This document shows, piece by piece, positions 15,182 through 23,533 of a DNA stretch of 37,012 nt. Position 1 is the first letter of the stretch. Each line of letters opens with the position of its first letter. The stretch is from Candidatus Peribacteraceae bacterium. Its GTDB lineage: Bacteria > Patescibacteriota > Gracilibacteria > Peribacterales > Peribacteraceae. Below the pieces are notes generated by a model. It was not told where the DNA came from, did no database searches, and saw only the letters and a list, made by a program, of their open reading frames with translations. The stretch spans positions 1 to 37,012 of the forward strand of contig JASMHZ010000012.1 in the NCBI GenBank assembly GCA_030750465.1, read 5' to 3'. The translations under genes and the position numbers were made by a program.

Positions 15182-16849
15182 ATGACTAATACTTGTGCAA
15201 ACTGCTCTGCCGGCTTTGAAGTAACACAAGCTGACTTAGACTTTCTGGAGAAGGTATCACCAGAGATTGATGGAAAAAAGTATGTGTTTGCTCCGCCGGA
15301 TATTTGCCCGAACTGCAGACAGCTCAGAAGGATGAGTTTTAGGAATGAAAGAAAACTTTATTACAGAAAATGTGATGTAACCGGAAAAGATATTATTTCT
15401 ATTTTTTCTCCTGACTCTCCACACAAAGTTTGTGAAAAAGATTATTGGTACTCCGATGAGTTTGATCCACTGGAGTACGGGAGAGATTATGATTTTGATA
15501 AACCGTTCTTCCAGCAATTCAAAGAATTGGAAATGATGATTCCCCTTCCCTCAATCAGAGTTGAACGCTCGGAGAACTGCGACTTTAACAATGACATGCG
15601 CGACTGCAGTAACTGCTACATGTGCTCGCGAACTCACATGTCACAAAACCTTCTTTATACATACCGTGGCAACAAGTCATCAAACTCAGCGGACTGCATG
15701 CAAATTACAAAATCAGACGGTCTGTATCAGTGTGTTGAATGTGTGAACTGCAATAACTCAAAATATTTATATTTCTGCAGTGAATGCAGTGACTCCGCCT
15801 ACATGATGGACTGTAGAAATTGCATGGATTGTTTTATGTGTACGAATCTAAGGAATAAACGTTACTGCTTTTTGAATGAACAGCTTTCTAAAGATGATTT
15901 CTACAAAAAACTTGAGGAATTTGATACCGGAGCTTTATACATGGTGCATGCAGCAAACGAAATGTTTGCAGATATGAAAAAAAGGACAATTCGCAGAAGC
16001 TTAATGATTGTAAACTGCGAAAATTCAACAGGAGACAATCTTTTTGACTGCAAAGACTGCCATATGTGCTTTGGAACTCAGTTTTCTGAAGACGGTAGAT
16101 ACCTTTGGGATGTAAAGATTTATAAAGATTCAATGGATGCGTATAGCGGAGGACGCAACAGCGAGCTCATCTATTACACAACCGCAGTTGCAGCTTCATA
16201 CAATGTTCAATTTTGTTTGAGGACTTCCGAATGTCGAGATGTGATGTACTCGTTCTTTATTAATTCGTCTAAGAATATATTTGGATGCATAGGCCTTAAG
16301 CGCAATGAATACTGCATTCTTAACAAGCAATACAGTAAAGAGGAATACGAATCATTGCTTCCAAAAATAATTGAGCACATGCAAAGCACAGGTGAATTTG
16401 GCAAATTCTTTCCTCCTGAAATTGCACCGTACGCCTACAACGAAACAGTTGCACATGAATATTTCCCTCTCGAGAAAAATGATGCGATAGATAAAGGGTA
16501 TCGATGGCAAGATGAAGATAATAAAGAATCTAAGCCTCAAAGTTATAAAATTCCTGATAATATTTCCGAAATTGATGAATGGATACTGGAACAAACGCTT
16601 TCGTGTGAAAACTGCGGCAATAATTATCGTATCGTCCAGCAAGAACTAGCGTTCTACAAAAAATTCAATGTGATTATCCCAAGACATTGTGTTGACTGCA
16701 GGCACCTAGCAAGACTTGCAACAAAAAATCCACCTAATCTTAGAGAATCCAAATGTAAACAATGCAGTAAAGATGTGACGACAACTTTCCCGGAAGACAC
16801 TGAAATGCAGATCTATTGCAGAGAGTGTTATCTGGAGGATGTAACCTGA
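15182..16849 (+). CDS. Cys-rich multi-zinc-ribbon protein
   Basis: 555 aa with about 37 cysteines, mostly in CxxC pairs. The N-terminus has a treble-clef-like set (CANC residues 5-8, CPNC about 43-46), the C-terminus another (CENC about 476-479, CVDC, CKQC, CREC about 548-551). The middle has dense clusters such as CVECVNCNNSKYLYFCSEC and CRNCMDCFMC. A segment of type YCxLNxQxSKxxY occurs twice, at about 229-243 and 375-390, so the central part is duplicated. No signal peptide or membrane segment, so probably cytosolic. I know related Cys-rich proteins as common in CPR genomes, without assigned function. Metal storage, RNA binding or a scaffold are open options. Confidence 0.8.
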   Translation: MTNTCANCSAGFEVTQADLDFLEKVSPEIDGKKYVFAPPDICPNCRQLRRMSFRNERKLYYRKCDVTGKDIISIFSPDSPHKVCEKDYWYSDEFDPLEYGRDYDFDKPFFQQFKELEMMIPLPSIRVERSENCDFNNDMRDCSNCYMCSRTHMSQNLLYTYRGNKSSNSADCMQITKSDGLYQCVECVNCNNSKYLYFCSECSDSAYMMDCRNCMDCFMCTNLRNKRYCFLNEQLSKDDFYKKLEEFDTGALYMVHAANEMFADMKKRTIRRSLMIVNCENSTGDNLFDCKDCHMCFGTQFSEDGRYLWDVKIYKDSMDAYSGGRNSELIYYTTAVAASYNVQFCLRTSECRDVMYSFFINSSKNIFGCIGLKRNEYCILNKQYSKEEYESLLPKIIEHMQSTGEFGKFFPPEIAPYAYNETVAHEYFPLEKNDAIDKGYRWQDEDNKESKPQSYKIPDNISEIDEWILEQTLSCENCGNNYRIVQQELAFYKKFNVIIPRHCVDCRHLARLATKNPPNLRESKCKQCSKDVTTTFPEDTEMQIYCRECYLEDVT

Positions 16850-16858
16850 CATAAGTAT

Positions 16859-17428
16859 ATGAATACATCGTATTCCACAGAACAAAGACACAATGTTCTA
16901 ATCCGGCTTCTAAAAAACCGGAAAGGCAAGTTGCTTGATCTCGGATCAGGACACGGCAATTGGGCCGAAATAGCATATAGTAAAGGATGGGAAGTTACGG
17001 CAGTTGATGCACGCACAGAGAGATGGAGTGGAAAACCGGGAATTAAATGGATTAAGAGCGATGTAAGGGATTTTAAAATATTACCGGATGAATAGTGGCT
17101 CCTTTATCATTTGGAATTGCCTGATCAGATAGAACTAATTACTAAATGTAATCACACAGAAACGATTTTCGAAACACGTGTTGGAAAACCTGAATTATCT
17201 ATTGGAAAATATGAAGGACATCTATACCAAGAGTTTGCTGAGGATATGCCACAAGCAGAGCGTGTTAAGCACTTATTATCTGCCTGGAAAAATACTTATT
17301 CCTTCTGGCCAACCGAAGAATCGCTTGCGGCAATGCTTTTAGACTGCGGTTTTAAGTCTGCTGATAAGCTCCAGGAGCAACAGGTACCAGACGGTGAATT
17401 ACGTGTAACTTATAGAGCTGCTCCTTGA
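16859..17428 (+). pseudogene. Class I SAM methyltransferase gene broken by an in-frame amber codon
   Basis: The first half has the SAM-binding motif I (LLDLGSGHGNWAEIA, about 25-39), the acidic end of strand 2 (VTAVDART) and a motif II-like SDVRDFKILPDE. A TAG at 17093 ends it. The same frame continues with WLLYHLELPDQIEL, which is the expected post-motif segment, to a stop at 17426 after FWPTEESLAAMLLDCGFKSA. Compared with related methyltransferases about six residues (usually ..DLILCLG) are missing exactly at the TAG. The likeliest reading is a small deletion that inactivates the gene, or a sequence error. The 3' end overlaps the convergent ABC ATPase gene by 30 nt. Confidence 0.7.
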
Positions 17429-18178
17429 GTCTTTAATCACTGTATGTTCACAGTACTTGCCTGTCACATAATCCGTATTCCCTTCCAATATGATCTCTCC
17501 CCGCTCCAACCAAATAACATGATCACACATTTTTTTAATCAGATCTTCCTGGTGGGAAACCATAACAACAGTACAATCTCCTTTTACCATTTTTTCCATC
17601 TCTGCTCTGCTCTTTTCTCTAAAACTAGCATCCCCGGCAAAAAACACTTCGTCGAGCAGCATAATTTCAGGCTCCAAATGAATTGCAATAGCAAAAGCGA
17701 GACGGGCTAGCATCCCACTGGAAAATTGGTAAATCTGTACATCTACAAAATCTCTAAGTTCCGCAAATTCGACGATGCTTTCGAACTTGGTTTTAACTTC
17801 CTTTCTGGAAAGCCCAAATAAAGATCCTACCAAAAATATATTATCTCTCATTGTAAGCTTCGGCTGTAATCCGACTTGTAAATTAATTAGAGGAACCACT
17901 CTGCCTTTGACTTGAACGTCACCTGATGTTTGAGGATAGATTCCTGCAAGTATCCTTAGAAGGGTGCTTTTACCAGAGCCGTTTCGCCCAACTATTCCCA
18001 ATACCTCTCCATCACCCACACTAAATGAAATGTTTTTAAGTGCTGTGAACTTGCGCGGAAGCCTGAGGTGTTCCCTGAATTTGATTAAACGTGTAAGTGC
18101 TGTTTCTTCTCCACGCAATGTGAATATTTTTGACAAATCTCTGACGGTGATGACATCAGTATCAAACATATTCAGCAA
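17399..18178 (-). CDS. ABC transporter ATPase, Wzt-type polysaccharide exporter
   Basis: 259 aa. Walker A GRNGSGKST (about 64-72), signature FSSGM (about 152-156, a common variant in polysaccharide exporters), Walker B IMLLDE (about 172-177) and the switch His in VSHQ (about 209). RKFTALKNISFSVGDGEV is typical of the TagH/Wzt/KpsT branch. It lacks the C-terminal carbohydrate-recognition domain of O9a-type Wzt, so export is probably not gated by a capped chain end. It overlaps the permease gene by 17 nt; an alternative ATG at 18169 would overlap by 8. Confidence 0.93.
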   Translation of the reverse strand: MLNMFDTDVITVRDLSKIFTLRGEETALTRLIKFREHLRLPRKFTALKNISFSVGDGEVLGIVGRNGSGKSTLLRILAGIYPQTSGDVQVKGRVVPLINLQVGLQPKLTMRDNIFLVGSLFGLSRKEVKTKFESIVEFAELRDFVDVQIYQFSSGMLARLAFAIAIHLEPEIMLLDEVFFAGDASFREKSRAEMEKMVKGDCTVVMVSHQEDLIKKMCDHVIWLERGEIILEGNTDYVTGKYCEHTVIKDSRSSSISYT

Positions 18179-18911
18179 AATGAGGATAAAGTTTCCAGAA
18201 AATCAGGATACCAATAAACAACGATCCAAACGAGAAAGCAACAAGTATCAACAAAGATTTTGGATCGGGAGCTGAGCTGTATATTAAAGCATCTCGTGAG
18301 ATATCCAGAATATGAAACATTGGATTAAACATACTTACTTTCTCACCTCTTCCTCCTTCATACAATGCATAGAAAATCGGAGTTGCAAACCACCAGACCT
18401 TTGTGAGGATGGACCAGATTTGACCCAAATCGCGAAAAACAAATATCAGTGCAGAAAGTGCGTAGCTCACACCAAGTGTAAAAATGAAGTTAAGAACTAG
18501 CACAATCGGAAAAAATATAATCGTAAATGTAATAACCCCAAAATACGCCGCAATCAAAAAGAAAATTACAATTTCGAACAGATGAGATATTAGAACATCC
18601 AAGACAGTCGATATTACTAGAAGTTCTCTCCTGACCGGTAAGGACTTGATTAAACCTGCCTGACCAAAAACACAGGTAAGTGATCGTGATGTACTAGTAC
18701 TGAAGAAGTTCCATATTATGATTCCCGACAAAAGGTAGAGTGGGTAATGATCCACGTTTTCCCCTAGCCTATGCGAAAAAACAAGCAGTAGGATTATGAA
18801 AGTAAATATTGGCCCAAGTAGATACCAAAGAATCCCCAGGCAACTCCCAGCATTGCGAATTTTAAAGCTTGCTTTCGTAGTCTGATATAGGATATTAATG
18901 CCCTGTTTCAT
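18162..18911 (-). CDS. ABC transporter permease, Wzm-type
   Basis: 249 aa, six predicted membrane segments, the ABC-2 type polysaccharide-export permease. Conserved points are the amphipathic N-terminus followed by GILWYLLGPIFTFIILLLVF, YLLSGIIIWNFFSTS and the C-terminal FYALYEGGRGEKVSMFNPMF loop and membrane helix. Together with the ATPase it would move a lipid-linked glycan across the membrane. Its ATG lies only 6 bp from the ATG of the divergent glycosyltransferase. Confidence 0.93.
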   Translation of the reverse strand: MKQGINILYQTTKASFKIRNAGSCLGILWYLLGPIFTFIILLLVFSHRLGENVDHYPLYLLSGIIIWNFFSTSTSRSLTCVFGQAGLIKSLPVRRELLVISTVLDVLISHLFEIVIFFLIAAYFGVITFTIIFFPIVLVLNFIFTLGVSYALSALIFVFRDLGQIWSILTKVWWFATPIFYALYEGGRGEKVSMFNPMFHILDISRDALIYSSAPDPKSLLILVAFSFGSLFIGILIFWKLYPHFAEYV

Positions 18912-18917
18912 ATCTAT

Positions 18918-19865
18918 ATGTTACACCAAAGAATGCATCTTCCCGGCAAATTGGCTGTACTTACAACACACTTCAATTCAGTTGGATATGAAAGAACACG
19001 AAATAATTACAAAGTATTTGCCGAGAACGTTAAAAGGCAGGGAGCGGATTTGTGGGCAGTCGAAATTGTATTCGGGAATGATAATTTTTTTCTTCCCAAA
19101 AATGAAAAAACCATTCAAATACAAACATCTGATATTTTGTGGCAAAAAGAAGCAGCACTTAATGTTCTGATTAAAAACCTGCCCAAAGAATATGACAAGA
19201 TCGTCTGGGTAGATGCTGATCTAATTTTTAATAATAACAATTGGCTAAGCGAGACCGCATCGAAACTCGAAGAATATCCTGTGGTTCAATGCTTCGAAAC
19301 TCTTCTTAGTCTGAGCCAAGAAGGCAACAATTATTCAAGGGTAAAAACATCAATTGGATTTGCGGTAAAAAATTCTCTTCCATGTTTTAGCAACTTGTTC
19401 TATTACCAACCTGGATGCGCCTGGGCGGGACGAAGAGAAATTTTTGAAAAATATGAATTGTATTCTGGTCACATAACAGGTGGTGGAGATTCTCTTATGA
19501 CCATAGCCTTTTGCAAATGGAAAAAGCACCATTACATCAGAAATAATATGGGTGAATCCATGGCTATTCATTTCAACAAATGGGCAAACCGTATTTATCC
19601 CGTTGTGCGAGGAAATATATCCTACGTGAGCGGCTCCATTAATCACTTGTGGCATGGTGAATACGCTAATCGTATGTACGATCAGAGAATTCAAATATTA
19701 AAAGACAACGATTTTGATCCCGAAGTTGACATCGCAATCGGGAGCAATGGATTATTGCAATGGGCTACGGATAAACCAGTACTTCATCACGAGGTGAAGA
19801 AATACTTTTGGAATAGGCAAGAGGAGGGCATTTCAAATACTCCTGAGCTTGTTCATACCACTTAG
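18918..19865 (+). CDS. GT-A-like glycosyltransferase, paralogue 1
   Basis: 315 aa, about half identical by eye with the gene at 24538. KLAVLTTHFNSVGY forms a first beta strand; WVDADLIF holds a DAD metal motif at 99-101, at the same residue numbers as in the paralogue. PGCAWAGRREIFE and the closing HLWHGEYANRMYDQR (His and Trp about 234-236) are the conserved acceptor or metal elements shared by both. I recognise the fold class from these motifs but not a CAZy family. The ATG at 18918 gives a 6-bp gap to the divergent wzm; ATG 18933 is an alternative. The last 101 nt overlap a convergent sulfotransferase. Confidence 0.7.
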   Translation: MLHQRMHLPGKLAVLTTHFNSVGYERTRNNYKVFAENVKRQGADLWAVEIVFGNDNFFLPKNEKTIQIQTSDILWQKEAALNVLIKNLPKEYDKIVWVDADLIFNNNNWLSETASKLEEYPVVQCFETLLSLSQEGNNYSRVKTSIGFAVKNSLPCFSNLFYYQPGCAWAGRREIFEKYELYSGHITGGGDSLMTIAFCKWKKHHYIRNNMGESMAIHFNKWANRIYPVVRGNISYVSGSINHLWHGEYANRMYDQRIQILKDNDFDPEVDIAIGSNGLLQWATDKPVLHHEVKKYFWNRQEEGISNTPELVHTT

Positions 19866-20691
19866 TTGCATAACTACCGAATCTTTCGTGCAAAAGCCTC
19901 AAGTCATCAATGTACATTTCTGATAGGAATTTCCTGATTTTCTCCGGCATTTCAATTCCAGGTCCAGACATAATAACTTGGCGAGATAAAGCATGAATAT
20001 ATTTTGCATCTTCTCTGATTCCAAGAAACTTAAAGATTGACACCAACAAATCATCCGGATTCAAAGCAATATTCTCAAAATAATCTATAAAAATTCTTTC
20101 CTTAGGAAAAACTTGCATCCATCTATCTAAGTTTTGAATATGAGCACCAAGAGAACGTTGATAGGATCCTTCCAGATATGACATAAGTTCATCTTCGTCC
20201 GAGAGATTGACTGACTTACCCCAGACTTTAAACATTGTAAATACAGATGACCATGCGCGATCAACAGGATTTCTGAGTAGATAAATTATTTTTAAATCAG
20301 GCATAAGATCTTTTATATGTCTGATAGTTTCAACCTTAAGAGATGCATACTCAGGCGTTCCTTCGCCGGCAATTTGATTATTCTTTGGCCTGAATCTGGA
20401 TGAATACCATTCATCATTCATTCTCCCAAAAAGACATCTGTACTTTTTGCGAATACTTTTATATTTAAAACCAAGTTTAGAATGTAATTTTAAAAAATAC
20501 CTCCATCTCCAATTTCTTTTGTCAAAAATTCTTCCAAAAAGCGAAGTTGGAATTCCCTCCTCCATAATATTGAAATAATGCAATTCTTTAATTGTCGGCA
20601 TGTGAACTTGTGGATGTTGTCTTAGGTTTACGCTAAGCCAAGTGGTACCGGACTTTTGGGCGCCGATTATGAGGAAGTTGGGATATGGCAA
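19765..20691 (-). CDS. PAPS-dependent sulfotransferase 1 (TTG start)
   Basis: 308 aa from the TTG at 20691, which encodes MPYPNFLIIGAQ, the same N-terminus as the two paralogues. The 5'-phosphosulfate loop is GAQKSGTTWL (about 10-19), and the 3'-phosphate motif is RNPVDRAWSSV (about 141-151). It should transfer sulfate from PAPS to a carbohydrate hydroxyl or amine. The frame is open 44 codons more, but that extension is not conserved. The C-terminal FGSYATKW matches the paralogues. It is convergent and overlaps glycosyltransferase 1 by 101 nt. Sequence differs more from paralogues 2 and 3 than these from each other. Confidence 0.85.
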   Translation of the reverse strand: MPYPNFLIIGAQKSGTTWLSVNLRQHPQVHMPTIKELHYFNIMEEGIPTSLFGRIFDKRNWRWRYFLKLHSKLGFKYKSIRKKYRCLFGRMNDEWYSSRFRPKNNQIAGEGTPEYASLKVETIRHIKDLMPDLKIIYLLRNPVDRAWSSVFTMFKVWGKSVNLSDEDELMSYLEGSYQRSLGAHIQNLDRWMQVFPKERIFIDYFENIALNPDDLLVSIFKFLGIREDAKYIHALSRQVIMSGPGIEMPEKIRKFLSEMYIDDLRLLHERFGSYATKWYEQAQEYLKCPPLAYSKSISSPRDEVLVYP

Positions 20692-20744
20692 GAGAAACAG
20701 GTGTATGCTACATAGAATATGTGGAATATAGAATAAATAAACGA

Positions 20745-20750
20745 TATGCT
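20745..20750 (+). promoter_or_regulatory. Candidate -10 element of lysS (leaderless)
   Basis: TATGCT lies 6 nt before the ATG at 20757, so a transcript starting at the normal distance would be leaderless. No Shine-Dalgarno sequence is present. The preceding gtggaatata (20721-20730) recurs upstream of two other plus-strand genes. Confidence 0.35.
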
Positions 20751-20756
20751 TTACAT

Positions 20757-22853
20757 ATGGATGAATTCCGTCTGAAAAAGGCACAACAAATCCGTGACGA
20801 AGGAGGTCAGCCTTACATGGCAAACTTCAAACGGACAAAAATGCTTGCTGATGCAAAACAGCTTAAAAAGGGAAAATCGTGCTTCATAGCCGGAAAAGTG
20901 ATGTTGTTCAGACAAATGGGAAAAATGACCTTTGCGACTCTTCAAGATTATACGGGAAGAATGCAGATTGCATTCAAAGAGGACGAAGTCGGAGAAAAGG
21001 AGTATGAGCGCGCTGTCTCCCTGATTGACTTGGGAGACGTTGTTGGCATTAAGGGCGAATATTTTGAAACAAAGAAGGGTGAACCAACAATAATGGTCAA
21101 AAAATGGTCGCTTCTGACAAAAGCCTTGCGCCCGCCTCCGGAAAAGTGGCACGGAATTGCGAATCAGGAAACAGCGTGGAGGCAAAGGTATCTGGATTTG
21201 ATGAGCAACCGCGAAACGATGGAGCGCTTTGTATTCAGAAGTCTGTTTATTAAGAAATTAAGAGAATTTTATTGGAAGAATGATTTTATCGAAGTTGAAA
21301 CTCCAACGCTGACAAATACTGCTTCGGGTGCGTTGGCCACTCCATTCGTAACCCATCATAAAGCTTACGACATGGATGTGTTTTTGAGGATTGCAGCCGG
21401 AGAAACTTTTCAGAAGGAATGCTTGGTCGGAGGTTTTGACAAGACATTCGAAGTTGCAAGATGTTTCCGAAACGAAGGATTGGATCCTTCCCATCTGCAG
21501 GACTTTACGATGGTCGAACACTACTCGGCGTATTGGGATTATGAGGATAATATGAAGTTCACGGAAAAAATGCTTTCAACTCTGGTCAAAGATTTAATGG
21601 ATTCAACAAAAATCAAAATTCCTGACCGGGACGGAAAGTTGGTTGAAGTGGATTTCAAACCACCCTGGCCACGAGTTAGCATTGCAGAAGTAATCAAGCG
21701 TGATTGTGGCATTGATATCAACTCGACTAAGACTGCTGACGAGCTCAGGTCAGCTATTAAGAACAAAAAGATAAGACTTGAAGTTGATATTGAATCGCTT
21801 GGCCTTGGCAACTTGATTGATCAGTTATACAAGAAGGTCAGCCGTCCAAAGATTAATCAACCGACATTCCTTACTAATCATCCTGTTGAGCTGTCTCCAC
21901 TATCCAGAAGGAATGACGAAAATCCGGATGTAACTGATAGATTCCAGCTTGTGGTATGCGGGTGGGAAATTGTGAATGCTTATTCAGAGATTGTTGATCC
22001 GGTTGATCAGGCCAACAGATTCGAAATGCAAAGTACGGCTAAAGATGAAGGTGATAGCGAGGCGCATGGAAAAGATGATGAATTTGTTAAAGCCCTTGAA
22101 TATGGTTGCCCCCCTTGCTCAGGACTCGGAATGGGAATTGATAGAATTGTTGCTTTGCTCACTCAGCAGACAAATATTAGAGAGGTAGTACTGTTCCCTC
22201 TTATGAAACCTGAAGTTGAAGATTCTGACAAAATCCCTGCAAAGAAACCATCGAAAGATGATAAGAAATTACTACAACATGCGCAGTACGGTCACTTGCT
22301 TCCTGCTGCACATGGGCTACTGGAGGAACATGCAGATAAAATTAAGGAGCACTTGATTGCAACAGGTGCTGTGATGGAAGTGTTCGCAAAAAAATTCGGA
22401 GGCGATCCTGATACGTGGAGAGTTGCCGGCATGCTTCATGATCTGGACTGGGATCATCTGGAAAAAGATATGGAGGAGCACTGCGGGCAGACTTTGGATG
22501 AGCTTATTGGTGAGATTGAGAATAAAGATGAGCTAATGGCTGACATTCGATCGCACTATGCCGAGAAATACGGAGGTGAACATCCGCTTGAGTCGAAACT
22601 GAGGCAAACTCTTTACTGTGTTGATGAACTGACCGGATTTATCATCGCCGTAACACTCGTCAGACCAAGCAAAAAGCTGGAAGATGTAAAAGTAAAAAGT
22701 GTAACCAAGAAATTGAAAGACAAAGCTTTTGCCGCCCAAGTAGATCGCACGCAGATAAGGAAATGCGAGGAGCTACTGGAGATTGAACTAAATGAGTTTG
22801 TTGAAATTACTCTGAATGCGATGAAGGAGATTGCTGGTGAGATTGGGCTTTGA
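20757..22853 (+). CDS. lysS: Lysyl-tRNA synthetase (class II) fused to a C-terminal HD domain
   Basis: 698 aa from the ATG at 20757 (MDEFRLKKAQQIRDEGGQPY); the frame is open 24 codons earlier but runs into the divergent gene. The N-terminal OB-fold anticodon domain is at about 30-140 (RQMGKMTFATLQDYTGRMQI). Class II motif 2 is FRNEGLDPSHLQDFTMVEHY, and motif 3 is GLGMGIDRIVALL, ending at about 485. A linker leads to an HD phosphohydrolase-like domain (about 507-698) with HLLPAAHGLLEEHA, then AGMLHDLDWDHL (HD about 560-561) and YCVDELTGFI as the final metal Asp. LysS normally ends after motif 3, at about 500 residues. The added domain may hydrolyse a nucleotide, perhaps an alarmone, which is inference. 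Confidence 0.93.
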   Translation: MDEFRLKKAQQIRDEGGQPYMANFKRTKMLADAKQLKKGKSCFIAGKVMLFRQMGKMTFATLQDYTGRMQIAFKEDEVGEKEYERAVSLIDLGDVVGIKGEYFETKKGEPTIMVKKWSLLTKALRPPPEKWHGIANQETAWRQRYLDLMSNRETMERFVFRSLFIKKLREFYWKNDFIEVETPTLTNTASGALATPFVTHHKAYDMDVFLRIAAGETFQKECLVGGFDKTFEVARCFRNEGLDPSHLQDFTMVEHYSAYWDYEDNMKFTEKMLSTLVKDLMDSTKIKIPDRDGKLVEVDFKPPWPRVSIAEVIKRDCGIDINSTKTADELRSAIKNKKIRLEVDIESLGLGNLIDQLYKKVSRPKINQPTFLTNHPVELSPLSRRNDENPDVTDRFQLVVCGWEIVNAYSEIVDPVDQANRFEMQSTAKDEGDSEAHGKDDEFVKALEYGCPPCSGLGMGIDRIVALLTQQTNIREVVLFPLMKPEVEDSDKIPAKKPSKDDKKLLQHAQYGHLLPAAHGLLEEHADKIKEHLIATGAVMEVFAKKFGGDPDTWRVAGMLHDLDWDHLEKDMEEHCGQTLDELIGEIENKDELMADIRSHYAEKYGGEHPLESKLRQTLYCVDELTGFIIAVTLVRPSKKLEDVKVKSVTKKLKDKAFAAQVDRTQIRKCEELLEIELNEFVEITLNAMKEIAGEIGL

Positions 22854-23520
22854 TGAAATATACCTGGGATTTATTATCCGTATAATCTTCGCATGGAGGA
22901 ATGACGATAAATTCTTCCGGTTTGTCTGCAAAGAATTTTTCGACTGCCGGTGCAATCCCCGCAAGCCGAGGATGATTGTAGTCATCAACAATCACAACAG
23001 CACCAGGACTTAATCGGGGATAAATTGACTCGAGCGCGTGCAAAGTAGGCTTATAAAAATCAACATCTATGTAAGCAAAAGCAATTTTTTCCGGAAGTTC
23101 CTTCGGCATTGTATTTTCAATCCATCCTTGATGAATAATCGGCAATTCACCACCAATCATATTCCTAAAAACACATTTATATTTCCCTTTTTTAACAGCA
23201 AGATCGCCTTCGCTCAGCATATTATCTTCACCATCTTCTACAGAAGGAGAAGGCATACCTTTAAAAGAGTCGTAAACGTGAAATTCTTTTTTGCAATTTA
23301 AATGTCTCATCACGCGTGCAATAAACGCGGACGTGTGTCCTTCAGCCACTCCAACTTCCAGAATGGCTCCGGATACTTTTCGCTTAATAACCTGACGAAG
23401 AAGCCTGAAAAAAACGCGTCTTTGATTTTTTCCCATCCACAAAAAATGGTTCGGCATAACTTCCAGATACATCCTAGGAGATCTGGCGATTCTCTTGATA
23501 ATTACATTTTTACCAATCAT
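22807..23520 (-). CDS. TylF/MycF-like O-methyltransferase
   Basis: 237 aa. The SAM motif is ILEVGVAEGHTSAFIARVM (about 52-70), followed by FHVYDSFKGMPSP, which is the TylF-family hallmark. AYIDVDFYKPTLHALESIY and VVIVDDYNHPRLAG hold the metal-binding acidic residues. TylF-type enzymes methylate sugar hydroxyls, so it could methylate the locus glycan. It follows the GT64-like gene by 13 nt in the same direction and overlaps the 3' end of lysS by 47 nt. Confidence 0.88.
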   Translation of the reverse strand: MIGKNVIIKRIARSPRMYLEVMPNHFLWMGKNQRRVFFRLLRQVIKRKVSGAILEVGVAEGHTSAFIARVMRHLNCKKEFHVYDSFKGMPSPSVEDGEDNMLSEGDLAVKKGKYKCVFRNMIGGELPIIHQGWIENTMPKELPEKIAFAYIDVDFYKPTLHALESIYPRLSPGAVVIVDDYNHPRLAGIAPAVEKFFADKPEEFIVIPPCEDYTDNKSQVYFIKAQSHQQSPSSHSE

Positions 23521-23533
23521 TAGAGTTGTAAGT

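Noticed and set aside
20685-20756. Longer start for lysS
   Set aside because: It overlaps the start of the divergent sulfotransferase and is not like the LysRS N-terminus.
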